Below, in pieces: positions 1-13,700 of a stretch of DNA of 64,000 bases (positions within the stretch are counted from its first letter, which is position 1; every line of letters begins with the position of its first letter). The notes under the pieces were generated by a model that was not told where the DNA came from, made no database searches, and saw nothing but the letters and a program-made list of their open reading frames with translations. This DNA is from Ectocarpus siliculosus (taxonomy: Eukaryota > Sar > Phaeophyceae > Ectocarpales > Ectocarpaceae): the NCBI GenBank assembly GCA_000310025.1, contig FN649742.1, positions 5,580,725 to 5,644,724 on the forward strand. The letters are read 5' to 3'. A program made the translations under genes and the position numbers.

Positions 1-1111
1 ATAGGGAACGATTTTTGAATAGGGGGGCATGTGTAATGTGCGACATCAACAATTCAGGCCGCACTAAGAGGTGGCTTCTTCTTCGTTACGGGAGATGCTC
101 ATGTGATTGTCATCGTATTTATTTAGCCGCAGCAGAAACCCCAATTTGCATTTTTTTCCCGACTTCAGTTCAAATCGGCGCTCACAGCACACGTGCCGTT
201 CCCCTCCTTGAGGCCCCCTACCCATCCCCTCTGCGGTATTGTCTTCGATTTTTAATGCGAGAAGAGTGCAACACTCGCTTCCCTCTGTGTCCACACGAAC
301 TAGCGCTTTCCACCCAGGCCAGCAACGGAAGCGAGAGACAAACTCAGTTGGAGAATAAAATTGCACATGTTGCTGATTGCTGGCAAGTCAAGGTCCCCTG
401 CGCGAAATTTCAGTGCGAGCTTTGTCGCAAAACCCCTTACGGGTATATGGGCAGTGAGATGTGCCATCCTTCTTTATTCTTGGAAGGACGATCTCCAAGT
501 GATTTGAGAAGTGGGAAACCCGACAGGTAAAAATGAACGCCCATGAGACAGAGCCCTCGGGACGGTGAGTAACCGTAGCACCCGTGTACTGTGTCTCCCC
601 TTTCAAGGTTTGCTTGGGGTGATGTTTGACGACCAAGCAACAGGTCGAGACGGTTGACCCGCGTTCTGGCGGTTGCGCTCGCCCCAGCGCAGGAGAACCA
701 GACACGACAATCGGGTAAAGATATTGTGGTCACAACTCACATCATCGAAATTCGTAAGACTCGATCTGTTTGACAACACGAGGTTTAGAGAGACGTACTT
801 GCGTGATAGAGCCTTCGTTCGCCAAGAACCACGGGTGGGATGGCTCATGGCCATGAACCCGCACCCCAAGCAAGGCAAATTGCTGCAAATTGCAACGTAC
901 ACCCATCGCGTGCGCCAGCGTGAAACCTGTTGTGACGCAGTACCAACACATATATTGCGGCCTTGGCCGACTTCCTTTCAATGTACCGGTACACTCCTTT
1001 AACTATTTTACTCACTAATCGCACCTAAAGCTGAAACAAGACGCAAACCTATCACTGTTGCGCTAGATTTTTCACGACTATGATGGACCCTCAAAGCCCA
1101 GCCTACGATAA
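1..1111. other. Flank without a recognised gene
   Basis: This stretch lies downstream of the minus-strand gene that ends at 1112. The open frames here overlap on both strands, have arginine/cysteine-rich composition and show no family motif. I see no gene, repeat or RNA in it. It may hold the 3' UTR of the neighbouring gene. Confidence 0.5.
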
Positions 1112-4100
1112 CTAGTCGCCAAGAAGACTCCTCTCGATCTCATCCAAACAATCCATGAGGTCCAAGTTCTCGGGTAGCGCTCGCACCAGAGCTTGCCCAC
1201 CAAGTTCTGCACCACACCTCTGCAGCAAAGCGCGGACCAGATCTTGACCCGGAGCATCAACACTCCCACCCTCGCGAACTTGTGAAGCTCTAGAGTTTCT
1301 CACGTGCTCGGTAACGCTCGCCCACCTGTCGGGGTCTTTGCCGCAATATTCGCCGGCGTAGAGCAGCAGAGCTCGCTCAGCAGCGCAGGATACCTCTTCA
1401 ACGCTTGCAACTGCTACGCCGGCATCGAGCCCTGAGTCTTTGCGGATGACACCCCCTCCCCGTGCACTTCCCTTCCCGGTCGACCCGGAAGCTGCGGCTC
1501 CCGCTGCCGCTGCTGACTCAGCTTTCGCAGCGGCGACCACTTCCTCTCCTACTTGGAGCATGACGTCAAGCCCTGCCAGGAGCTTTCCCGCCGGCGGTAA
1601 GGCCGCCGCGAGAGCTAGGATAGCTCCTACGGCACTTGCGGGTACTGCTCGTGGACCCCAAGGCCACGGGGCGCGCCCTTTTCCCGTCCCTTCTCCCCCT
1701 GAACCCCATGGTTGGGTGTCATCATCAATGTGACCGTTGCCGTCGTAGTCCACCGAAGCACCTGCCGAAGCTGGAGAGAGCTCGGTGGCCGGAAGGCGGC
1801 GTTTGGCTTCCGTCACGACTTCCTCCGCTACCTCATGGCTCATGCTACACCCGTTGCCATCGCTCAGGCTGTTGTTGGCGTTACTACCTCGCCGCGTAAT
1901 CTCACGAACGAGACGCAGGATTGCGTCAACGTGTTCTTCTGCACCACGCGCCCTGGACACCTGACCAGACAGCAGCGGCACTATTGCGTCGGCCCATGTG
2001 CTATACTCGCGATCTCTGTGGTTGTTGGTCCGGGTATCGCTTCCCGTTTTCACGGAGCCGCTGCTCTGTCCTGTACCCGCGGTTGGCTTGCCGTCTATGG
2101 CCTTGGGGTTCCCCGCAGCTGAGTTCTCAAGTGCGCGCAAGTCGTCGAGATGAGCGCTAATCAGGTAGCGGAGTACGGCGCGGTCCAAGGCACGTGTGCG
2201 TGCCAACGATGCGCGCCAAGCTTCAGGAGCGCCCTGTATGAACCAGATAAGGGACATCAGCGGTATGGACGGCAAGGGTGGGGTGCGGAGCTGGCTAATC
2301 GACGGATACATGCGCAGATATGGTCACGATCCGATCAAGCTCCGGTGCGAGAAGAAGAAACCCGTGTGGAAATGGTCCACAGGAGACGCAGCGCGTCACG
2401 GGCAGCATGCCGAAGCGACGGCACGCCTTGCCGTTGCCCAAGCAAACGCAGCATCAAACATCTTGCAGTTTTACTAATATCGATACCCGCACAGTCACAG
2501 GTAAATCACAAACTACGCATACAGCAGTGGCTTCACTCCACTCACTAGAGCTTGGGATATCCTCTCCTGATGTCTAACAGAAAGGACCGCTGTCGCCAAA
2601 GAAGCCGAACAGCGTCGACTGAGAAAATCCCGCGCCGCAGCTGACAATGCCTTTGTTTCGCTGGGGTTCGGTCGGCTGTCGACTGCTTCGCTGTTCTGCT
2701 CGTACGCATCGTCGTGGAAAAGACCTGGGCGAGCTTCGATCGTGGAACAGAAGGGCCCTGACAAGTCCAACGATGCCCGGCGGAAAGAGCCCAAGCGCTG
2801 TGCGATCTGAGTGAACGTCAAAGGGGGGGGGGAGCGAGGGGCCGTGGCAAGTCTAGGTCACGGCTGTCCACCGCAGTTTGCTTGTGCAAATGAAAGGAAG
2901 ACGCCAGCCAAACGCACAGTACGGAAAAATCGAAAATACGCTCGATGGTCGACTCATTGCTGGACGGTGCAAGTCTCGTCGATGGTGTACACAACTTCAG
3001 CGAGACTAGACGTCCACTCGCCGTGGCATCGCCAACGACTTCCAACGCACCTGCCGGCCCGGGGCTCCGAATACGTAGAGCGCTTGCAGGGGATCGATCT
3101 TAGGCGAAAAACAGTCGTCCTTGAGCTGTAGCAATTCCCGCGCTTTGTGTGGTCCAAAGGAACCCTCGCCGCACCCTGCGACGGCCGATAAGAGATGCAT
3201 ATTTGGAAATTAGACAATCGGGCGGTCGCTGGCCACGACCGAAACGAACGACGAACGCCTGAATACAACTATGAACAACAACGCACTTGCCCGGGCCGAC
3301 GGCCCAAACCCTAGGCCTACAGCACCCAAGGAAAGCAGCAAGCTCTAACCCGTGGCCGATTTTGACCACCGAGGGGGTCCCCTTAAGGGCACCAGGGAAC
3401 GACAACCGCAGTAAGCCGTACCTGCTCGCCCGCCACCGTCACCACAAGAAGTCAGGGTAACCAGCGCCGCCACAACCGGCTTTACCCTGCCTGCCGCGAG
3501 TAAATCTCTTGCCAACGGTCCGGCCCCACCCCTCAAAGGCGCCACCAAGGTGGGATGTCTCTCGCAGGCGAGTTGGAGGATCTGCGAGTCCGCGGCGAGG
3601 GCGCTGCGTCCTTGCCGTGGGGCCTCCGGTTGCCCACCGGTACCTCCCATCTGTTCTAAATATCCACCCAGGATGGCTCGTGCGACGGCAATCCACTCCC
3701 GGGTGGGAGACAAGGTGGTCTCGTCATCCGTGGGGTCACGGCCGTCTAGGGACGAGGAGGGTTTCTGATGTTCGGTGCTCCCTGAGCGCTCGTGACGGGG
3801 TCTTGTCTTTGACTTTAGACGTTTCGATCCGCCTTGGGAGGTCTTTCTAGAAAGCGAGGCGCCGCTGCTGCCACTGCTGCTGCTGATGTTGCTTGAAGTG
3901 CTCTGGGTTAGTGTCTTATCTTGTTCGTCGAGCGCCAGTAATGCCTGGGACAGGGCCACCGGACATTTCGTCCATGGGGCACGACTAGCGTAGACCACTG
4001 CTGTCGACAGTGGCGTGTAGCGTGGTGTTCCATCCCATACACTCGGCAGCCCCGGACGAAGTGAAAGACGTTGAATATCTTCTCCATGCAAATACGACAC

Positions 4101-7100
4101 CAGCCCCGATAGCACGTCGTCAAGAGACAAGGACTGCGGTTCACCACCGTCCGAGATGGGTATCGCGCTGGAGTCCAAGGCGAGACGCGGAGGTCCAACT
4201 CCAGGCGTGTCTCTAACACCGAAAGAAGGTAGAAGATAAAACTCGTACATGGCTCGAGGCAGCAGTTCCTCAAGGTCTAGCGGAGGGACCTCAGCCGTCA
4301 TCAAGTAAGAATTCCCTTCCTCGTCATCATCCAACGACACGAGGCTCGGGACTACCGCCGTGCGTTCTGTCTCACCCCCGGCTACCGAAACGCGAGCTGC
4401 AACATCCTGCAAGGACGCAAAAATCTCAACAACGGGCTCTCCAGATGCCAACAGCCAAGAGCAGGCCCGGGTGTACGCCAGACCCGTCGCACAGTCTCCT
4501 TCAGCTGAACCCTGTTCCGCTGCCGATAGTGCTGTCTCCAACAAAAGTTGACCAAGGAGCGAGGCGCAACGCGCGGCAACTCGTTGCAGCCTCCAGCAAT
4601 TTACCAACCCAGGGAGAATGGTCTCTATTCCCACCTGCTCAGCCGCCGATGAACTACTGGCATGGCCTGCCAGAGTGCTCGCAGTTCCCGCGAGACCGAC
4701 TGCAGCACGCCATGCAGCAGAGACTTCAAACGTCAGCGCATTGTGTAGTCCTTCCGCAGCCGACAAAAACATGGCAGAAGCCTTTGCCGGATGAGGGCGC
4801 TCAGAGCGTTCCTCGGCGACGGAAAGAAGACGAACAGCCTCTGTTGGACTTCGGAGTCGAAGAAACAACGCCAGTGGGGATGGGGTGTATTCAGTAGCTT
4901 TACTTCCACCTAGACCGCAGAACCCGTCTCGCCATGCGGCGAACTTGCGCGGCCAGAAGTCTTGCCCCACATTGTTATCGCCCCCCGGCCATGCCGACAA
5001 TGGCGTGGTTGGGGAAGGAGGCTTGCAGAAGGCGGGGGTGCCGTTCGCGATAGGTTCGTCAGCAGCAACAGGAGAGCGCAGACGACGTTGACACTGATGC
5101 GCAACGAAGGCGAGTGTGGCTCTCTAAATCAGTTGTACGATGTAATTATACAAGCAATGAAAGGCGGGAGAGGGAAGAGGTATGCCGTTAGTTCGACCGC
5201 AAGGAAATGACCCACAGTACGGAGTTTTGTTCTGCATTGATGCAAAAGACGAGCCAGCCGCTACAAAGGAACTTTGGCATGGCCACTGGCAAAACCAAGA
5301 GATTTTTTTTCCAAGAGCGGGATCGATGCACCCTTTCGGGATGCCTAGACCTGAGGAGCCCTCGAAAGGCGGTACGTAATTCGTCCAAATCTCCTCATGA
5401 CATTCCTGCACGAAGAACCCTTCGCAATCGCCCCCGATATGCATAGAAGTCAACACAGCAGCATACCTATCGGGAGGGCCGTTAATGGCCCATTCGCAGA
5501 ACAAACTTACTTGTGAGCACAACCGAACATACCATCAACGTGATTCCACTATTGGTGGTATCTCGCGAGCTTCAGTACCTTGGTGGCCAGCGGTGGTGGG
5601 AAGAGTAAAAGCCCTGGTGTTTCTCCTCCGAGGGGCACCATACAACGCGCCGGTGATCGCGGCAGCACACCATCAACCTTTAAGCAGGGAGACATGAGTT
5701 TGGCCGGGGAGTTCGCAGGTATTTTCGTATCCAATGTCCGTAGTCTTCAGGGCTAAGCGGCATAGTTATCAAAATGCATAGGTTTGGTTTCGACGAAACA
5801 TTTGCCGCATTTCTCTAAGCCCGGGAACTCGGTCGGCAGTACAGCTCTCAGGGGCTTTCGGGTTGCAGCACATTGACTGAGGGAGAACTCCAGGCAGCCA
5901 GCTCAGTCACTGCTGCCTTGTAGTCGGCGGCACGTCTCTACCGAGGTCGGCGGTGCGCAGGTTCACTTCTACCCACTGCTTCGATGCGTGACCGCATGGA
6001 GTGAATCCAGCTGACAAGCCCAAAAAAGCACCAGACCAGCAATCGATTCAAAGCGTGACCCTCCTACACACTCGGAGGTCAAATTTGCACACACCCGGAA
6101 CACTCGGCTATCTTGAAAACCGGAAAGACATGACAACCTCGGTTCACTGACCTCGAGCTTTTGTACGTGCAGAAGGCACGGCCGAGGCGACGCATGAGCG
6201 GGTGACGAAAGCGGCACCCCCATATCCCCGAATCTGCCATCTTCCGACCATTTCCTCCCCTGTCCGTCGGTCACCGGCAGATTCTCAGATGGGTAGGTCC
6301 ACACTTCCACCCCCTCCACAGTGAGGACGAACAAAAAGGCGCTGACCAACCGACAGGCAGACGCGGATCATGCGAGAGGACACCGGCGAGCTGTTGTTTT
6401 GTGCGTGAGACTTTGTCCCAACTCCTGTCCCACCACGTCATGCGAACGGCAGAACATTCCGACGTGCGATATCTACCACCGACCTGCGAATGCTCACCTT
6501 GTGATGGAAGCCACTAACATGTCGTTGTTGAAACGGTAGGATTGACGCAAGAACACGACGAGCTGCTGTGAATCCTCGGCGACACCACCAGCAGAGATCC
6601 CGCCATCAACAGCATGGGAATCGGTAGTCGACGAGCTGCAACGACTACCGACAGGGGGGATTTTACGATCGGGTGATCCCCGCCCTTGCTCTTGACCAAG
6701 CGCGAAAGATGAAGACCGTGGCCGAGAGGGGGAAGCCCTTCCTGACGAACGGCCCAATGCTGGAAACATTGAACTTGCCTCGGATGCAGTGAGCGCGGCG
6801 CGAACAAGGCAAACCGTGGCACCCTTGCTTGTCAAAAGCACAAAGCGACAACAAGGATCCACGGGATGACTGCGGGCTTTGTCCCGTGAAGGGTCGCCTT
6901 CATCCTCGCTGCTCCATGGGTCCACCCTGTGATAGCAACGCAATAAAAACGCTCGAAATTAACATACGGTAGGGAAACCGATGAGCAGAGACCTACCCTT
7001 CGGGAACACCAACACCCACCGAAGAATCAGGTTTTCAAGCACCGGGTAGTTCGAAAATATCGCTCTCGGTCGACTCCCCGATAGGTAAATATGCCATGGT

Positions 7101-10100
7101 CTATACTCTATACACACGTCGTTGATGGGTTCGGTTGTACTCGCACAATGCCCAATCAACACCGAATCCTTCTAGCCGGAAGCATGTCAGTATGTCCCTA
7201 CCCGGAACCCGCGTTCGACGCGACCCATTCGTTTTGGTCCTACGCCAGAACGACAGCAGTCTGTGGCCAAGGCGTGCTACATCGTCGTTCCGTCAACTCA
7301 CGCTCACCTATCGTGGATGGGCAAAAGGTGGAGCTCCTTCACCACCTCCCCCGGACCAACACGTCGGGCAAGCACGACGTCACACGCGCCCATACGGTCC
7401 AAGACGGTTGAATTCCCGCTGACTGGCAATGATGTGGAAAACGGCTCTGTCGCCAGAGGAGCACTCTCAGGCTCCAACGGCTCGGGCACGTACTCTCTCC
7501 GCGTGCGGATCGCCTCCCAATCGTCGTCAAACGACCGGAGGAGAGGGGGCGGCCGCGCGGAGCTGTCGTGAAGCGAGAAGAAGCGACAGAAATTGCGAAT
7601 TGTTGGTACTGCACTATGTTTACAAACACAACACAGCGTATGCGTTCAACTGTGACCACCGAGGGCTTGCTTCGACCGACGCCACTCCTGCTTCGCAGCC
7701 TAAGGCACTAGCTGCCAACTATCAGCACTGGGCAACAAGCACCACAGCTCAAAACCATGCTGTCAAATGAGACGAGGGTTCTGTACAGCATCTCAGCCAA
7801 TACGGAAGTACTTCTTCGCGATGTGTTTGGTCGTACACTACGTGCGAAAAGTAAAGGGCTCGCAACAAAAACTTCGACCCGTGGAGTTCTGACCCACCTT
7901 TCTGTCTCGCGATCGTCCTGCTCTCCGCCAGGATGAAGCACGCAAACAACCAGGTCCTCTGCTTCCGATATTGCTCTCTCGACGATGCCGTCTCGTGGTT
8001 CCGTCTTCGACTTACCTCCCTCTTTGCGGAAACCGGAAAAGACCGGAGATCTACCGCCTTCATCCACACCTGCCAGGCCCTTGCTTTTACCCGACGGGCC
8101 ACCTCTGGCAGCTAACTTGGGGGGGAAATCCTTGGGTTCGGGCTTGCCGGAGGGGCCTCGCAACCTGGTGGTTGATTTGTCTCTTGGGCTTGAGCGTGGA
8201 GGGTGAGCTTGTGGGCTCGGTGCCTTGGGCGACTGGGCGTCACCTCGTGGAGTCGATGCTGCTGGTGCGTTGAAGCCCGATTCTGGAGTGGTGCTGTAGC
8301 GAGAACGCGGTTCGCCTGGTAGCCACATGGTTTACATTTGGCGGCGAGTTGTGCCAAATCGAGTGCACCGACAAGGTCAATCGGAGAACAATCCTCCACA
8401 GGAGTACCACCGTTCGATGGCGGAACGTCTTTGTATCAACACACGCACCCACCCCCTACTGCCAACAGGTAAGGCCCTGCAGCAGCCTCCTATGTATGCG
8501 TTCTTGAATTTGGCATTTCTCTGGATGGTAACACGCCTGCAACACAAGGTTAAGGTTTGTGGGATTCCGAGGACACGTACGCGAACCGTATTTAAAACTC
8601 GCCTTTAACATGGAAGCTCAGGTGAACAAGAAACACCGCATGGTCCGTAGCCACAGCCAGCAGATTCCCGAGTAGCGCGATTTGGCTGGCACCCCGTCCA
8701 TTTGACCCGCCCGTGGCGCCAACGAGCCCAGCAAGGTCCACTGACAGCGCATGTTCAAAGCCTACCGGCGCTTGTTGTAACCCCGATGCCTTTCTTCGAG
8801 CGTTGGGCGGCGCCGGCCCTGGGTGAGCTACGGCCCACAGGTTGACCTTGGCATAGTACACGGGATCGAGACGTGAGCGAAGAACAAAGGGTGGCACGTA
8901 TATTTCGTACTTTCGCCATGAACACATCGAACTATCAGAGTTGTGGACGTGTTTGTGGAGCATTGATCTCGACCAAACTTGAAGCATTTTCGATTCTCGG
9001 CCGTCGCGTTCAGTATCCTGACAAGGCTTCTAAGTCATCCGCGCTTAGTAGTTTCCGCGGCAATTCACCGTTGAATACGCCGTTTTTTTCGACTGGGTCC
9101 TTGTTCCTATGGCATACGCATTCCGCCGCTAGCAAAGTGAACCAGAGATTGTTTTCTCGTAATAGCTCACCACGGATCCCGTGCAAACCGCTGCCCACCC
9201 TCGGCTCGCGCACACGGCCACCTTCGCCTGGCTTGTTGCCAATGGTATGGAGCAACCGACCCATTTCGTTGCCCCGCCATTCGTTTCGTCATTTGTCTTC
9301 CTCTTTTTGTCGGATGCCCCTGCCTGTCGATGATACCGACCCAGGAATGCCTGGTCGCCGGCGGCAGTGGTGGCTTGCTGTCCAGGAAAAACGCGGCAGA
9401 ACAAGGGCACGAAAAAATCGTGCGGGAGGAAAATGACAAATGAGGTACACATACATACGTATATGTGCCATCGCACAGCAATACTTGTATGGATACGCAC
9501 GCCCAGCCAGTACCATTTAGCACCAGTGGCTGTGGTGCATGGTTCACCTAGCAGTCGGCTTCATTGAGATTCGGTCAAACACTACATACATACCATGGTA
9601 GCTGCTTTAGTTGGGCATGTGTACCCAAATACGTAGTCTGTGTTGTACATGTAGATGTACAGGGGTCCGTTTTAGCGACTCCTACAGTACAATAGTGTCA
9701 GCAAGGATGTGGTCGCTCTCCGGGCAGGTCGTTATTGCCGTTATACCGACTATTGGTCGAGGTGCAGTGGTGCTAAGCCATGTTGTGGTCGCTACAGTAT
9801 ACAGGGCTTTTCGCTGACACGGGGTCGCGAAACCAGGCCCACCACTGCTGCAAGTACAGCAGTCAAGAGGTTTTACTTGATGTACCGCATGTTGTAGTTT
9901 TTCGTTTTGAAAAAATGCGGAGTAATCCACCAACAACCACCACATCATGATCGCAAGCTATCGGTACAGTAAAACAGTCCACAGTGATGGGGGTATTGCG
10001 CAGGCCACGTGCTGTGGGTTCGTAGTCCTTACCTCGAGCGTTACGAGAGCATCGTGGGCCGGGTCATAGTGCAAGCTTTGCACGTTGCCATACCTCGATG

Positions 10101-10386
10101 GCCAAGTGGTCCAATCGGGCCATCGCCTCTCCTCCATCTGATCAGGCTCTACGGCTGTTACTCTCGACTGTGACACTCTGGCGTAGCACAGCTGCCCATC
10201 GGACATTGCAAGCGCAACGTTGTCACCAGCCACGGGACAAGCTTGGACGACATGATAAGTATTCCGATTCCTGCTGCTGTTGCGGCTGTTCTCGCTTGGA
10301 GTAGCACCAGCCGTAGCTTCAGACACACAGCCGTTTGGTGCTCGAGCCGGCCTTGGCAAGGCGATGAGATCGGCCGCGTCGAACAT
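1112..10386 (-). CDS. Large propeller-plus-helical protein, unrecognised; faint HPS3-like layout
   Basis: A multi-exon minus-strand gene of roughly 1,650 residues. Phase-consistent exons: 10033-10386 (probable ATG at 10386), 8610-8909, about 7898-8320, 7308-7562, 6498-6926, 6152-6341, 3486-5123, 2546-2806 and 1112-2233 with the stop. A 30-nt exon near 5376-5405 would join 6152 to 5123 in phase but is unproven. The N-terminal half has short beta-rich pieces (ALAMSDGQLCYARV, LLAVATDHAVFLVHL, FLFVLTVEGVEVWTY) like a WD/beta-propeller. The C-terminal half is Ala/Leu-rich and helical, with Ser-rich loops, and ends DCLDEIERSLLGD. That order, and a propeller strand followed by a long insert, faintly recalls the BLOC-2 subunit HPS3 or a scaffold nucleoporin. 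I do not recognise it with certainty. The reading frame shifts near 8.1-8.4 kb (see findings). It is divergent to the alpha-SNAP gene. Confidence 0.6.
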
Positions 10387-10713
10387 TTTCTCTCCACCGC
10401 AAGCATACAGCCCACGCAAAGCGGATCGGGCTCGAGCCTTAGCGCTGGTATAGTGAAGAGGCTTCGTTCGCTGGTTCAGGTCATCGTTTCATCTGTGCGG
10501 GGAATTCCGTGGAATCAACCGGCAGCAACGTGTGGGACACATACCCACCCATCCGCACGGGGGCGCCGTGGCGGGTGTTTCCACACAGCACGCAGACAAC
10601 TACACACGAGCTCCGTTGCTCCGTTCTCACAGCTAAGCCGTCACAGCGCGCGCTCATGCTTGGGAGAAGCAGCACGGACAAGCGAAGTGTGCCTCGGACA
10701 ACACTTTGTGGCA
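10387..10713. promoter_or_regulatory. Shared promoter gap of a divergent pair
   Basis: These 327 bases separate the putative start of the minus-strand propeller-like gene from the alpha-SNAP start. Both genes must be transcribed from here unless an upstream non-coding exon overlaps the other gene. No TATA box or known motif stands out by eye. The inference rests on gene arrangement only. Confidence 0.4.
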
Positions 10714-13700
10714 ATGGCGGATCATATGATTACAACGTACAGAGAGAAGGCTCAAAAATGGGTACAGCAGGTAGGCGCATGTGCAGGCAAGATCTTGCTG
10801 GTCCAAAGATACTCCGTGGGTGTGAGGTATCTACATGTATATAGAGCCACGTGGTTTGCTGTTTCGGGGGAACATTGATCAGGCATCGCACATGGAATTC
10901 CATGCATTTCATCGGGATGTGCACATATCACAGACCAACCCTACCTTTGGGTGTGATTCCGAAAACTGTAAGTTACCTCGGGTATGCGTAGATGCTTAGT
11001 CTACAGACTACAGACAGCAAGGTGCGAGGCTCATTTGGCACCTCCCGCTGTATTAGTCTATATGCCGCAACGTCTAGGCTACTCAACAATTAGGAAATGC
11101 CCAATCAAGTCATGCGGGATACTATTTATTGCGACACATTCAATCTTCGCTATCTGCATCAGGCTGAAAAGGCTCAACGGCGAGTGTACATGGGCCCGAT
11201 GGCGCGTTTCAAGTTCCAAGATGCGTCCAACTACCTGGAGCTTGCGGGGCAATGCTTCCGTGTTGCGAAGCGATGTGAGTGCGCATGTTCAGCAGGGTTA
11301 GCTATCAGAGGTAGCGGGGCATATTCTGCTCCAAACCCTTTTAACACTGTCCAAAAGTCTAATACTGTTGTGCAGTAGTCCCATGCAGAGTGCGCAGAGT
11401 TTATGTGGTGGGCGTAAGGTCTGTGCTCGTTGATGCTGTAGCTTTGGAGCGTCACTACATAATGTAGGACTACTAATCTACTCTGTTCACCGTTGTGGGA
11501 CGTTTGAAATCTACATGCGTGATGCGTGGCGTGTACAGGGTAGACGGCTATCGTTGACGAAAGGGCCTTCGTTGGTTGTGCCGACGAAAAAAAACGATTG
11601 ATGAAATGCACACACGGCGTGCGCCGTTCTTCAGAGCGCATCATTCCCTACAAGCGTGGTTGCTGAACTTAACAAGGGCAGTGACTGTAGTTGCCTCTGG
11701 TCAAAGCTGCCACTCTTTCAAACACCCTCAGAAGGACCCTTGAGATGCATCTTCGAGGTACCTGATTGGTGGGCAGATCCTTCTTTCACATGTTCACATA
11801 TTTGCTCTCTCTCTCTCGCAATTCGCCGACCAGCTTTCTTGAGCGTTCTCTCGCTGCGATTCTTGACAGACAGGACTGTAATGTGATCCTCGATGTGTTC
11901 CTGCTTTTCTTTAGTGGCTTCGATACGTATGTGCCAACATGTGCTTTGCGACAGTTCAAGATGCCGGAGTGGCATACAAGCAATGCGGTCGCCTGGAGGA
12001 GAAGCTAAACAACCCGGAGGTTGCGGCGTCGTTTTACCATGAAGCTGCCCTCTGCTTTCAGAAAGACGATCCACAAGGTGCAATTTACTACAGCACGGCG
12101 GTCTGCCGTTGGAGCTCACCAGTATCTAGTTCAATGCTGTTGACGTACGTACGCCACAAGGTACGCAGAACGCAGTTCGTCGGGTAGCTGCCGTCGCAAA
12201 GCCTTTGAAGATGCAGGTACAGACAAAAAGTCTTCGTCGCATGGGTCGGCCCCCCGACGTGGGGGTTTTCGTGTAGAAGGTAGCTTGCAGGGTCCGATCT
12301 GCTTGCAAATAACATTTTCTTGACCCATGGCCCCTCATTCCTGCTACGTACCGAACCGCTGTTTAATGACACAGAGGCCGCCGCGTGCTACCTAAGCGCA
12401 ATCAACCTCTTCTGTCAAAGGCAACTGTTTTCCACGGCGGCACGGCTAGAATGCGAAGTGGCTGAGTTGATGCAGAACGACAGGTGAATAGTCTAACCGT
12501 TCGCCGATGGGTTGATACACCCGGCTCATCTAACTTTGCATAGATAGTTCAATCGATGGGCACCATGAGAAAAGAGAGATGCACCAGTGAAATCCCCACG
12601 GATGCCGCGCCCAACAAACCTCCACGGTTATCAGCACAACACTTCTCACTAGCTGTGGTCCTTTCAATACAAACGATAGACTTCTCTTTCCGTGACAAAC
12701 AAGGCCCACAACCCAACGGCACGACAAGTTTTCGTTACCGTGTTGACGCCCAGACAAGACCTGAAAGTGCATTCAATCGCAACCAAACGAAGCACAGCAG
12801 TACTAAAAGTGGTGAGATTCGACCGTCGCTCGTGGTTTCTTCAGGAACCGACGGCTAGCAATCGTGCATCACATCAAGGCGGCCGATTTCTACCGAGCAA
12901 ACACGTGCTTTGAAGAGGCTACCGACCGTAGTCTGCTCAAGGTCCGTATATCTGCATCCAGAAGCAGGATATCACTCGTCCTGATGGCCTCATCAAGCCA
13001 GGCACTCAGTACCTCTCGCCAGGATTGCGCAACTTGCGTTCATTGTTCGGCCCATCTTAAAACTGACGACGAGGTTTCGAAGTACCAAGTGCGCCGCTGA
13101 TAGGAGTATTACAAGTACTCGCGTCTCTGGTGCTCGGGCTGGTGCGAGGGCTCAAACGAAAGTGTCACCCCCGCTGTCGTCGCTCTGCGACACCCAGGAA
13201 CTGTAATATAAGCATAGATATTTTCGTATCATGACCATGTAAGGCAAACAACACTACGTCTTCCTCGTTTGCACTGTACTTGTCTCAGGCCGCTCACGCG
13301 CTTGCTCTGAGTGAAAGCTACGTGGAAGCAGCTTCTCTTTTCCAGGAGGTGAGGCCCAATTCGCAACCGTATCGCACACCATCTCTGGTGGGAAGTTTGG
13401 CAGACGCAATAATCTATTTTGCACAGCTTAAACCTGCCTTGGAGGCTTGCCAACACACAACCTGCCAGCGACGATGTGTTTCGCTGCCTATCGTACTGAA
13501 CGGTCTTGCCCTGGTGTTTGTTGTTTTGTGTGTGTCAACTGCCCTTGCAAGGTCGGGCAACGAATGCTAGTCCACGACTTGCTCGGGTTTAATACTCCGG
13601 ACACGTTCCTAAAGGCTGTCTTGTGTCTTCAGTGCGCCAGCGGAATGCCCGAGGTGAGAACACAATGCTGCAACTGCCAACGATCGAGGGTGAATTCTGG

